DNA from: an uncultured Bacteroidia bacterium
GTDB lineage: Bacteria > Bacteroidota > Bacteroidia > Bacteroidales > UBA932
Direction of reading: 5' to 3'
NCBI GenBank assembly: GCA_902767355.1
Contig: CACXHG010000237.1
Location: 1 to 5,132 of the forward strand
Length of the DNA stretch: 5,132 nt
Of the stretch, positions 1 to 5,132 are shown piece by piece (within the stretch, counting starts at the first letter, position 1; the number at the start of each line of letters is the position of its first letter). Made by a program: the position numbers and the translations under genes. The notes under the pieces are model-generated. The model ran no database searches, had not been told where the DNA came from, and saw nothing but the letters and a program-made list of their open reading frames with translations.

Positions 1-752
1 GCAACGAGGGCATGGACCGCACCCACAACCCCGAGTTCACCTGCATGGAGATCTATGTCGCCTACAAGGACTACAACTGGATGATGAAGTTCGTGGAGAC
101 CATGCTGGAGAAGGTGGCCATGGCCACCAACGGCTGCACCAAGTTCGACGTGTGGGGCAACGAAATCGAGTTCAAAGCCCCCTACCGCCGCCTGCCCATG
201 CTGGAGGCCATCAAGGAATACGCCGGCGTGGACATCTCCGCCATGAGCGAAGACGAGCTGCGCGACACCTGCAAGAAGCTCAATGTGCCCATCGACCCTT
301 CGTTCGGCTACGGCAAGCTGGTGGACGCCATCTTTGGCGAATACTGCGAGAAGAATCTCATACAGCCCACATTCATAACCGATTATCCCGTCGAAATGTC
401 GCCGCTGACCAAGCGTCACCGGGAGAATCCGCGCCTGACCGAGCGCTTCGAGCTTTTCGTGAACGGCAAGGAACTGGCCAACGCCTACAGCGAGCTCAAC
501 GACCCCATAGACCAGTTCGAGCGCTTCGAAGACCAGGCCCGTCTCAAAGCCAAGGGCGACGACGAGGCGATGTATATCGACATGGACTTTGTGCGCGCGC
601 TGGAATATGGCATGCCGCCCACCTCGGGCCTTGGAATGGGCATAGACCGTCTCACGATGTTCATGACCAATTCCACCACCATCCAGGACGTGCTCTTCTT
701 CCCCCAGATGAAGCCCGAAAAGAAGGCCGACAAGCCTGCCGCTGAAGAATAA
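1..752 (+). CDS. lysS: Lysyl-tRNA synthetase, class II (C-terminal part, 5' truncated by window edge)
   Basis: Cytoplasmic enzyme that activates lysine with ATP and charges tRNA-Lys. Only about the last 250 residues are present; the reading frame is open to the window edge, with the first whole codon at position 3. The visible part begins inside class II motif 2 (NEGMDRTHNPEF, the ATP-contacting loop). It includes the lysine-pocket region (NGKELANAYSELNDP) and ends with motif 3 (GLGMGIDRLTMF), followed by the usual IQDVLFFPQMKP end. A short Lys/Ala/Glu-rich tail (KPEKKADKPAAEE) follows, as in many bacterial LysRS. Family members are usually about 500 to 580 residues, so roughly half is missing upstream. 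The TAA stop directly abuts the GTG start of the methyltransferase gene, suggesting co-transcription. Identification rests on intact signature motifs and is secure. Confidence 0.97.
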   Translation, partial: NEGMDRTHNPEFTCMEIYVAYKDYNWMMKFVETMLEKVAMATNGCTKFDVWGNEIEFKAPYRRLPMLEAIKEYAGVDISAMSEDELRDTCKKLNVPIDPSFGYGKLVDAIFGEYCEKNLIQPTFITDYPVEMSPLTKRHRENPRLTERFELFVNGKELANAYSELNDPIDQFERFEDQARLKAKGDDEAMYIDMDFVRALEYGMPPTSGLGMGIDRLTMFMTNSTTIQDVLFFPQMKPEKKADKPAAEE

Positions 753-1547
753 GTGGAAAGAATCGAATCCATCCACAACCAGCGCATCAAGGACCTGGTA
801 GCGCTCTCAGCCAAATCTTCCCTGCGCCGCGAGCGCGGGCTGTGCCTGGTGGAAGGCCGGCGCGAATGCGAGCGCGCCCTGGCCGCCGGATTCTCTCTCC
901 GGGAACTGTATTTCTGCCCGGAGATAGCCGCAGAGAACGACATCTATCAGCTTATCGATGCCGCCGGAAGTGTATTTTCGCTCTCCGGCGCAGCATATTC
1001 CAAGATAGCCTACCGCGAGGGGACGGAGGGCGTGCTGGGCGTATTCACCGCCAGGACCCTCTCGCTCGACGACATCAGCTCTGACAGCCATTCCCTGGTG
1101 ATTGTACTGGAATCCGTGGAAAAGCCCGGCAACCTGGGCGCTATCCTGCGCACTGCCGACGCCAGCGGCGCCGCCGCCGTGATCGTCTGCGATGAGCTCA
1201 CCGACATCTACAATCCCAACGTGCTGCGCGCCAGCACCGGCGCGGTATTCACCGTGCCGACTGTCAGCTGCTCTTCCAAAGAAGCCGCCGACTGGCTTCG
1301 CGAGCGTTCCTTCCAGATTGTCACCGCGCAGCTGCAGGACTCCAAGCTATATTACGACATGGATTTTACCCGCGCCACGGCCCTGGTTTTCGGCACCGAA
1401 GCCGACGGACTGAGCGATTTCTGGCGCGAGATTTCCGATGCCAGGATCATGATACCGATGATGGGCCGCATGGACTCCCTGAACGTAGCCACCTCCGTGG
1501 CCATACTCAGCTATGAGGCCCTGAGGCAGAAACAGTTACGGAAATGA
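753..1547 (+). CDS. TrmH/SpoU-family RNA 2'-O-ribose methyltransferase
   Basis: A 264-residue SPOUT-class enzyme expected to transfer a methyl group from S-adenosylmethionine to a ribose 2'-OH in rRNA or tRNA. The N-terminal region (about 1-100) looks like the L30e-like SpoU substrate-binding domain, including LCLVEGRRECE near residues 30-40. The C-terminal trefoil-knot domain carries all three family motifs: motif 1 PGNLGAILRTADASGA (125-140, with Asn127 and the probable catalytic Arg133), motif 2 LVFGTEADGLS (211-221), and motif 3 IPMMGRMDSLNVATS (234-248). NPNVLRASTGAVF lies between motifs 1 and 2. The start is GTG immediately after the lysS TAA; it is chosen because the protein then begins with the usual SIHNQRIKDL segment and no upstream extension is possible. 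The 3' end overlaps the aroE ATG by four bases. Family is certain; the modified nucleotide is not (RlmB-like, TsnR-like and others share these motifs), so no symbol is given. Confidence 0.93.
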   Translation: MERIESIHNQRIKDLVALSAKSSLRRERGLCLVEGRRECERALAAGFSLRELYFCPEIAAENDIYQLIDAAGSVFSLSGAAYSKIAYREGTEGVLGVFTARTLSLDDISSDSHSLVIVLESVEKPGNLGAILRTADASGAAAVIVCDELTDIYNPNVLRASTGAVFTVPTVSCSSKEAADWLRERSFQIVTAQLQDSKLYYDMDFTRATALVFGTEADGLSDFWREISDARIMIPMMGRMDSLNVATSVAILSYEALRQKQLRK

Positions 1548-2254
1548 AATTCGGAATAATCGGCAACCCCGTCGCCCACAGCCTGAGCCCCAGGCTCTTC
1601 GCCGAGGCCTATCCCGGCAGCGGCCACAGCTACGACATCATAGAAGAGCCCGACTTCGAGAAGGCCTACGCCAAGTTTCTCGCCGGCTATGACGCGGTGA
1701 ACGTAACCATGCCCTTCAAGGAGCTGGCCTACTACAAGTGCAAGCCCGGTAGCGACGCGGTGCGCACCATAAAGGCCGTCAACATACTCAAGAAAACATC
1801 TGCCGGCCAGGTGCTCGGCTTCAATTCCGACTACCTGGGCGTGCGCAACATACTCGAGGCAGAAGACGCGGCCGGCAGTCCCCTGCTGGTGGTCGGCTGC
1901 GGAGGCGCCGCCAAGGCCGCGGCAGTTGCCGCCGTGGACGCCGGATTCAAGGTGTCCATCACCAACCGCAGCTATGAAAAGTGCCACGCCTTCGTGCGCC
2001 ACTGCGACTTGGACCTGGAGCTTCTGGAGATAGACAAAGTGGATGTAGGGCGCTTCAGTCACATCATCTACTGTGTGCCGACAGCCATAGCGCAACTTCA
2101 GGACTGGAACTTCTCCGGCAAGACCGTCCTGGAGGCCAACTACGCCGCTCCCTGCCTGAAAGACAAGACCTTGAGCGAAGGCGGCAGATATATCGACGGA
2201 AAAGTTTGGCTCAAGGCCCAGGCCGACACCGGATTTAATATTATGCTACAATGA
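1544..2254 (+). CDS. aroE: Shikimate dehydrogenase (NADP+)
   Basis: Reduces 3-dehydroshikimate to shikimate with NADPH, the fourth step of chorismate synthesis, in the cytoplasm. Visible motifs in order: shikimate-binding HSLSP (12-16), NVTMPFKE (53-60, catalytic Lys59), AVNIL (78-82, Asn80), NSDYLG (94-99, catalytic Asp96), the glycine-rich nucleotide loop GCGGAAKA (118-125), ITNRS (139-143, the NRT-like site that selects the NADP 2'-phosphate), ANY (198-200), and the C-terminal GKVWLKAQADTGF with the substrate-contacting Gln226. At 236 residues it is at the short end of the family (about 240-290), with a brief C-terminal helix region. Lys124 stands where many homologs have Arg in the nucleotide loop. 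The ATG overlaps the methyltransferase TGA (ATGA), and its own TGA overlaps the next start in the same way, so translation is likely coupled along the operon. Confidence 0.95.
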   Translation: MKFGIIGNPVAHSLSPRLFAEAYPGSGHSYDIIEEPDFEKAYAKFLAGYDAVNVTMPFKELAYYKCKPGSDAVRTIKAVNILKKTSAGQVLGFNSDYLGVRNILEAEDAAGSPLLVVGCGGAAKAAAVAAVDAGFKVSITNRSYEKCHAFVRHCDLDLELLEIDKVDVGRFSHIIYCVPTAIAQLQDWNFSGKTVLEANYAAPCLKDKTLSEGGRYIDGKVWLKAQADTGFNIMLQ

Positions 2255-2964
2255 GAAAGTTTTTCCTATGCCTGGTGGCGATACTCTCTGCCGCCGTCTG
2301 CACCAGCGCCCGGGACTGGGGTGTTTCTTTTGCCACAGAAGCCGCCACCCAGTTTCTGTGGAGAGGTTTCGCAGTAGGTAAAACCCCTACCATTGTGCCC
2401 AGTTTCGCGCTTCATTACAACAAAGACGGTTTCGGTTTCGAGGCCGGCTACTGCTCGGTGACCGAGCTGCAGGGCGACCACTATCTTGAGATGGACCTCT
2501 GGGCTACGGCCAGATATAAGGGCTTCACCCTTACTGCTCTGGAACAGGGCGTAGGGAACAATCTGGGCATTGGCGGCTATAAGGACAATTTGGAACTGAC
2601 GCTTATATACGAGTTGCCGCTGGAGCATTTTCCCGCTTCCTTGTCCTGGAACACCTTTGTGGCGGGCGACGATTTCAATCTGGACGGCAGCCGCGCGTTC
2701 TCTTCTTACGCAGAGCTGCGCCTGCCCTGCAGGTTCAATAACTTCTGTGTATGCGCCACCGCAGGTGCAGTACCCTATAAGTCAGAAGGCATCTATAAAA
2801 ATACCGGAGGCTTCAAGTTCATCAACCTCAACCTGCGCACAAGCTATACCTTTACCGCAGGCGAAAACTTTGAGCTTCCGCTCTATGCACAGTACAACTA
2901 CAACCCGCTTTTTGGAAGCCACTTTTTCGTGCTCGGTTTTTCGATAATGTTTTTATCTTTGTGA
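2251..2964 (+). CDS. Predicted outer-membrane beta-barrel protein, paralog A (TorF/Gcw_chp-like)
   Basis: A 237-residue exported protein of unknown function. The N-terminus is a typical Sec signal peptide (basic MRKFF, hydrophobic core 4-16) with likely signal peptidase I cleavage after TSA at residue 20. The mature part alternates polar and hydrophobic residues, is rich in Tyr, Phe, Trp and Gly, and has no further hydrophobic helix, which fits a small beta-barrel. Recognisable segments are TQFLWRGF (33-40), GNNLGIGGY (102-110), LSWNTFVAGDDFN (131-143) and RAFSSYAEL (148-156). The early WRG...TP..P pattern and the SWNTF.GDD block recall Bacteroidetes hypothetical proteins of the TorF/Gcw_chp putative porin type; this is family memory, not a search result. 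It is about 60% identical to the gene at 3514-4242. Its ATG overlaps the aroE stop (ATGA), an odd coupling of an envelope gene to a biosynthetic gene. Cys17 lacks a good lipobox (Val at -1), so a lipoprotein is less likely. Confidence 0.82.
   Translation: MRKFFLCLVAILSAAVCTSARDWGVSFATEAATQFLWRGFAVGKTPTIVPSFALHYNKDGFGFEAGYCSVTELQGDHYLEMDLWATARYKGFTLTALEQGVGNNLGIGGYKDNLELTLIYELPLEHFPASLSWNTFVAGDDFNLDGSRAFSSYAELRLPCRFNNFCVCATAGAVPYKSEGIYKNTGGFKFINLNLRTSYTFTAGENFELPLYAQYNYNPLFGSHFFVLGFSIMFLSL
2954..2961 (+). promoter_or_regulatory. Bacteroidetes-type -7 promoter element for ssb
   Basis: TATCTTTG is an exact match to the Bacteroidetes sigma-factor -7 consensus TAnnTTTG. It lies 32 bases before the ssb ATG and overlaps the last codons of OMP-A, so transcription would start near 2966-2970 with a leader of about 25-30 bases. 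The -33 partner (TTTG) is not clear: only T-rich stretches (2923-2927, 2937-2940) are present and no TTTG lies at the expected 19-21 base spacing. The call therefore rests on one half-site plus good placement. Confidence 0.55.
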
Positions 2965-2974
2965 GTTACGAACA

Positions 2975-2988
2975 ATTAAAAATTTAAT
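2975..2988. promoter_or_regulatory. AT-rich dyad in the ssb leader
   Basis: A perfect 6-bp inverted repeat, ATTAAA-AA-TTTAAT, just upstream of the ssb start. The 2-base gap is too tight for a good RNA hairpin, so if it is functional it would be a protein-binding dyad or simply an unstructured, A/T-rich leader that helps ribosome loading, as is usual in Bacteroidetes genes lacking a Shine-Dalgarno site. With this base composition it may also be chance. Confidence 0.25.
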
Positions 2989-2993
2989 CAGAT

Positions 2994-3485
2994 ATGGCAT
3001 CATTGAACAAAGTAATGTTGATTGGAAACGTGGGCAGAGACCCAGAGGTAAGAGATTTTGAGGGCGGCGTGAGAAGGGCCAACTTTACCCTCGCAACCAC
3101 AGAGCAGTTCCGCGACCGCGAGCAGACCGAGTGGCACAATATTGTCGCTTGGCGCCAGCTGGCAGAACTGGCCGACAAATATATCCGCAAAGGCAGCCAG
3201 ATTTATGTAGAAGGCCGCCTGACTTCCCGCTCCTGGGACGGCAATGACGGCGTGAAGCATTATACGACAGAAATTGTGGCCAATGCCATCCAGCTGCTTG
3301 GCCGCCGCAACGATTCTGCCGCAGCCAACGGCGATCCCGGCGCACAGCCATCTCCCAGCTACAGCCGCCCTGCTGCACCTCAGCAGACTTATTCCAGACC
3401 GGCAGCGCCTGCTCCCGAACCTGCTGCACCCGCAGCCACACCTATGGCGGCAGATCCCACTGAAGTGGACGATTTACCTTTCTAA
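2994..3485 (+). CDS. ssb: Single-stranded DNA-binding protein
   Basis: A 163-residue SSB that coats single-stranded DNA in replication, recombination and repair and recruits partner proteins. The N-terminal OB fold covers about residues 1-104: it opens NKVMLIGNVGRDPEVR (5-20), then TLATTEQFRDREQTEWHNIVAW (32-53) and GSQIYVEGRLTSRSW (67-81), and ends TTEIVANAIQLLGRR. Phe39, Trp47, Trp53 and Trp81 line up by eye with the DNA-stacking aromatics W40, W54, F60 and W88 of E. coli SSB. A disordered Pro/Ala-rich linker (about 106-152) contains YSRPAAP twice (123-129 and 133-139). It ends in the acidic partner-binding tip DDLPF. The loop before TEWHN is about six residues shorter than in E. coli. The start is fixed by conservation; the leader is A/T-rich with no Shine-Dalgarno site. 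It follows OMP-A by 29 bases and precedes OMP-B by 28. Confidence 0.97.
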   Translation: MASLNKVMLIGNVGRDPEVRDFEGGVRRANFTLATTEQFRDREQTEWHNIVAWRQLAELADKYIRKGSQIYVEGRLTSRSWDGNDGVKHYTTEIVANAIQLLGRRNDSAAANGDPGAQPSPSYSRPAAPQQTYSRPAAPAPEPAAPAATPMAADPTEVDDLPF

Positions 3486-3513
3486 TCACTTTAATACAGT
3501 TTTTTATCAAGAA

Positions 3514-4242
3514 ATGAAAAAGCTTTTTGTCTGCGCAATCGCTCTTTTAGTGTGCGCAACCAGTGTTTTTGCCCAGAAGGGCGCGTGGTCTTTCTCTATC
3601 GGCACCGACGCTGCCACCCAATATATGTGGCGCGGCTATGCCCTGAGCAACACTCCCACTCTGACCCCCACTGCAACACTCAATTTTGAGAAGGACGATT
3701 TTTCTTTCGAGTTGGGTTATTGCAGCATTACCGAACTCCAGCGCGAACATTATCTGGAGATGGACGTATGGGCATCTGCATCTTTCAAGGGCTTTACCCT
3801 GATGGCACAGGAATACGGCTGCGGCAACAACCTCGGCATCGGCGGCTACAGCGACAACCTCGAGCTGTCTCTCTCATACGAGCTGCCTTTCGAGTTTCTT
3901 CCGCTGACCCTGTCCTGGAACACTTTTGTGCTTGGCGATGACTTCAACTGGGAAGGAGAAAACGCAAAACGTGCATTCTCTTCTTATGCAGAAGTGGCTC
4001 TGCCCTACCAGTTCGGCAATTTCTCTGTGTGCGCAACAGCCGGTGCGGTTCCTTTCCGCTCAGACGACATGTACGAGACAGAAGGCTTCAAGCTTGTGAA
4101 CCTGGGCCTGCAGTGCGGCTACAACTTCACCATCGGCGACAACTTCGAGCTTCCGATCTACATCCAGGATACCTACAACCCCCTCTACAAGAAGAACTTC
4201 GTAGTGCTGGGCTGCGGCCTTTCTTACACATTTGACCTCTAG
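3514..4242 (+). CDS. Predicted outer-membrane beta-barrel protein, paralog B (TorF/Gcw_chp-like)
   Basis: A 242-residue exported protein, paralog of the gene at 2251-2964. The signal peptide is textbook: MKK, hydrophobic core 4-17, cleavage after SVFA at residue 20 before QKG. The frame is open upstream into ssb, but ATG 3514 is chosen because it gives this signal peptide and lies after the ssb stop. The mature protein aligns with OMP-A over nearly its whole length (about 130 identities in 215 positions by hand), sharing WRG, SITELQ/SVTELQ, HYLEMD, KGFTL, GNNLGIGGY, LSWNTFV.GDDFN, RAFSSYAE, VCATAGAVP and NFELP. It has three extra residues near 149-152. The C-terminus, LGCGLSYTFDL, looks like a final beta strand with the penultimate-aromatic pattern of outer-membrane barrels. 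Likely read through from ssb, 28 bases upstream; no separate -7 element is convincing. Substrate and function are unknown. Confidence 0.84.
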   Translation: MKKLFVCAIALLVCATSVFAQKGAWSFSIGTDAATQYMWRGYALSNTPTLTPTATLNFEKDDFSFELGYCSITELQREHYLEMDVWASASFKGFTLMAQEYGCGNNLGIGGYSDNLELSLSYELPFEFLPLTLSWNTFVLGDDFNWEGENAKRAFSSYAEVALPYQFGNFSVCATAGAVPFRSDDMYETEGFKLVNLGLQCGYNFTIGDNFELPIYIQDTYNPLYKKNFVVLGCGLSYTFDL

Positions 4243-4265
4243 GCCACAAGCCTATTAATACACCT

Positions 4266-4306
4266 TCCGGGCAAGGTCTTCTCCTTTGCAGAGGACCTTG
4301 CCCGGA
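4266..4306. terminator. Bidirectional hairpin terminator between convergent genes
   Basis: A 17-bp inverted repeat: 4266-4282 pairs with 4290-4306, all Watson-Crick except one T-G wobble (4279/4293), with a 7-base loop (CCTTTGC). The stem is GC-rich at its base (CCGGGCAAGG) and sits in the 84-base gap between OMP-B (ends 4242) and the end of aroK (4327). The plus-strand exit is moderately T-rich (TTTATTAT from 4311) and the minus-strand exit contains TATTAATA, so neither side has a long U tract. Placement between convergent ends supports a shared terminator or 3'-end stabilising hairpin. A minor 5-bp hairpin (4240-4254) overlaps the OMP-B stop. Confidence 0.8.
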
Positions 4307-4326
4307 CTGGTTTATTATAAGATTGA

Positions 4327-4863
4327 TTAGCAACTGTTTACCTGCGGGAATCGGGCAAGGCGGGCCAGAACCTCCAATTCGGAGAGGATTTGCCCGGGAG
4401 TTTTGTTGTCGGTTACCAGGATGTGGTCTGCGACAGAGGTGTAGGCGGGGATGCGGCTTTCCCAGAGGGCGACGATGCGCCCACGGTCGCCGCCGTCCAG
4501 CAGCGGACGCTGCGCAGCCAGCGAAGCCCATTCGGGATTGAAGACCGATTGTTCCAGAGAGGCCTTTAGCCAGACCACACGGCAGGGCGCGGCGGCCAGC
4601 AAGCGTCTGTTGGCTTCGCGCACCGGCGTGCCGCCGCCAAGGGCCAGGATGAAGTCCCCTTCGCGGGCCAGCATCCTTTCCAGCGCGGCCGTCTCTTCTG
4701 CGCGGAAGACCTCCTCCCCTTTCGAGCGTATGATGTCTGAGGCAGCGACGCCCTCTTCTATGTGGTCGTCCAGATCCATGAACGGCACTCCAAGACGCTC
4801 TGCCAGGGCACGCCCGTAGCTGCTCTTGCCGCACATCATAAACCCGGTCAGCACCAATATCAT
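4327..4863 (-). CDS. aroK: Shikimate kinase
   Basis: Phosphorylates shikimate at the 3-OH with ATP, the step after AroE in chorismate synthesis, in the cytoplasm. The 178-residue product matches the usual family size (about 160-180). Motifs seen: Walker A GFMMCGKSS (7-15), the shikimate-binding DLDDHIEE (30-37, Asp32 equivalent to the conserved DxD), VFRAEE (52-57, substrate Arg54), LALGGGTPV (73-81, Walker B-like glycine run), the lid QRPLL (118-122, Arg119), and SRIPAYTSVAD (136-146, substrate Arg137). The frame is open further upstream, but ATG 4863 is chosen because it starts the first beta strand (MILVLTG) directly and lies one base after the upstream gene's TAA. That spacing implies co-transcription and translational reinitiation from the upstream gene. 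All catalytic residues appear intact, so it should be active. Confidence 0.95.
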   Translation of the reverse strand: MILVLTGFMMCGKSSYGRALAERLGVPFMDLDDHIEEGVAASDIIRSKGEEVFRAEETAALERMLAREGDFILALGGGTPVREANRRLLAAAPCRVVWLKASLEQSVFNPEWASLAAQRPLLDGGDRGRIVALWESRIPAYTSVADHILVTDNKTPGQILSELEVLARLARFPQVNSC

Positions 4864-4864
4864 A

Positions 4865-5132
4865 TTAGAACAGTGTAAGTTCAATGGGACCATCTTCGCC
4901 CTCGCCCTCACCCTCGGACTCTGCGCCGGCCGCAGAATTCTCTTCCAGGGTGCGGATTGCCTCTTCTGCGCTGATAGGCTCGGGCATATCCTTGTCGTCG
5001 TCATCGACAAGCTCTATGGAGCTGTCTTCCATATCGTCTTCCACCGCCAGCTCGGGTTCGGGGAAAGGCTCGATGAATACCGCCTTGGCAACGTCCAGAT
5101 TGCTCACGCGGCGGCCCTTTGCCTTGAAGCCC
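4865..5132 (-). CDS. parC: DNA topoisomerase IV subunit A, C-terminal tail (5' truncated by window edge)
   Basis: The last 88 or so codons of a gene that runs off the right edge, where the frame is open to position 5131. The visible product begins GFKAKGRRVSNLDVAKAVFIEP, which resembles the closing segment of Bacteroidetes ParC/GyrA-type proteins (pattern KGxKAxGxRLxxxxVxxxxxLEP), where a beta-propeller blade ends and an acidic tail begins. The rest is low-complexity and acidic: DDMEDSS, VDDDDKD and GEGEGEDG, ending IELTLF. ParC is the DNA-cleaving subunit of topoisomerase IV, which unlinks daughter chromosomes. An internal GTG (5107) is not the start, because the frame and the conserved KGRRV segment continue through it. 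With so little protein, another gyrase-A-like protein is possible, and the identification is by pattern memory. aroK starts one base after its stop. Confidence 0.68.
   Translation of the reverse strand, partial: GFKAKGRRVSNLDVAKAVFIEPFPEPELAVEDDMEDSSIELVDDDDKDMPEPISAEEAIRTLEENSAAGAESEGEGEGEDGPIELTLF

Noticed and set aside
1511..2095. A 194-codon open frame antisense to aroE
   Set aside because: The translation is a Val/Ala/Gly/Leu-rich mirror of the aroE codons, with no start context or motif, and aroE is clearly the real gene.
2299..2301. Cys17 of OMP-A as a lipoprotein acylation site
   Set aside because: The preceding residues SAAV do not fit the lipobox (Val at -1 instead of Gly/Ala/Ser), and TSA at 18-20 is a better signal peptidase I site.
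3360..3416. A DNA repeat in the ssb linker
   Set aside because: The repeated peptide YSRPAAP is encoded by clearly different codons, so it is protein-level low complexity, not a DNA repeat or CRISPR-like unit.
3274..3513. An 80-residue N-terminal extension of OMP-B into ssb
   Set aside because: It is out-of-frame ssb sequence (His/Pro/Leu-rich), and ATG 3514 begins a textbook signal peptide.
3486..3513. A separate promoter for OMP-B in the ssb-OMP-B gap
   Set aside because: The 28 bases are T-rich (TTTTTTATCAAG) but lack TAnnTTTG; read-through from ssb explains expression more simply.
4127..4834. A 235-codon open frame on the minus strand, longer than aroK itself
   Set aside because: It overlaps aroK in another frame and reads as Arg/Gly/Pro-rich low-complexity protein with no motif. 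aroK has every catalytic motif, so this is a GC-rich shadow. It would also cross the terminator and run into OMP-B.
4864..5010. Upstream starts for aroK inside parC
   Set aside because: The extra residues resemble no shikimate kinase N-terminus, and ATG 4863 directly begins the first beta strand before the Walker A loop.

Overview
The window looks like core chromosome of a GC-rich member of the Bacteroidetes, probably order Bacteroidales. The evidence is threefold: no Shine-Dalgarno-like site before most starts, a near-perfect Bacteroidetes -7 promoter element (TATCTTTG) before ssb, and the style of the LysRS, SSB, topoisomerase IV and outer-membrane proteins. I cannot fix the genus. The window is almost fully coding, with no RNA gene, IS element, CRISPR array or phage gene that I can see.

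Plus strand, positions 1-4242: the 3' end of lysS (lysyl-tRNA synthetase), a TrmH/SpoU-family RNA 2'-O-methyltransferase, aroE (shikimate dehydrogenase), a predicted outer-membrane beta-barrel (OMP-A), ssb, and a second outer-membrane beta-barrel (OMP-B). The first four genes are packed end to end: TAA|GTG, then two ATGA overlaps. This implies one operon with translational coupling. A promoter-like element sits on the OMP-A stop codon, so ssb and OMP-B probably also have their own transcript. OMP-A and OMP-B are clear paralogs, about 60% identical by hand alignment, with ssb between them.

Minus strand, positions 4327-5132: the 3' end of a gene best read as parC (topoisomerase IV subunit A), followed one base later by aroK (shikimate kinase). 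The two gene blocks converge on a 17-bp hairpin at 4266-4306, which probably ends transcription from both sides.

Functionally the window joins translation (lysS, RNA methylation), aromatic amino acid synthesis (aroE and aroK, two steps that follow one another in the shikimate pathway but here lie on opposite strands), DNA maintenance (ssb, parC) and the cell envelope (the OMP pair). I find no convincing new defence or mobile system. The least explained element is the uncharacterised OMP pair wrapped around ssb.
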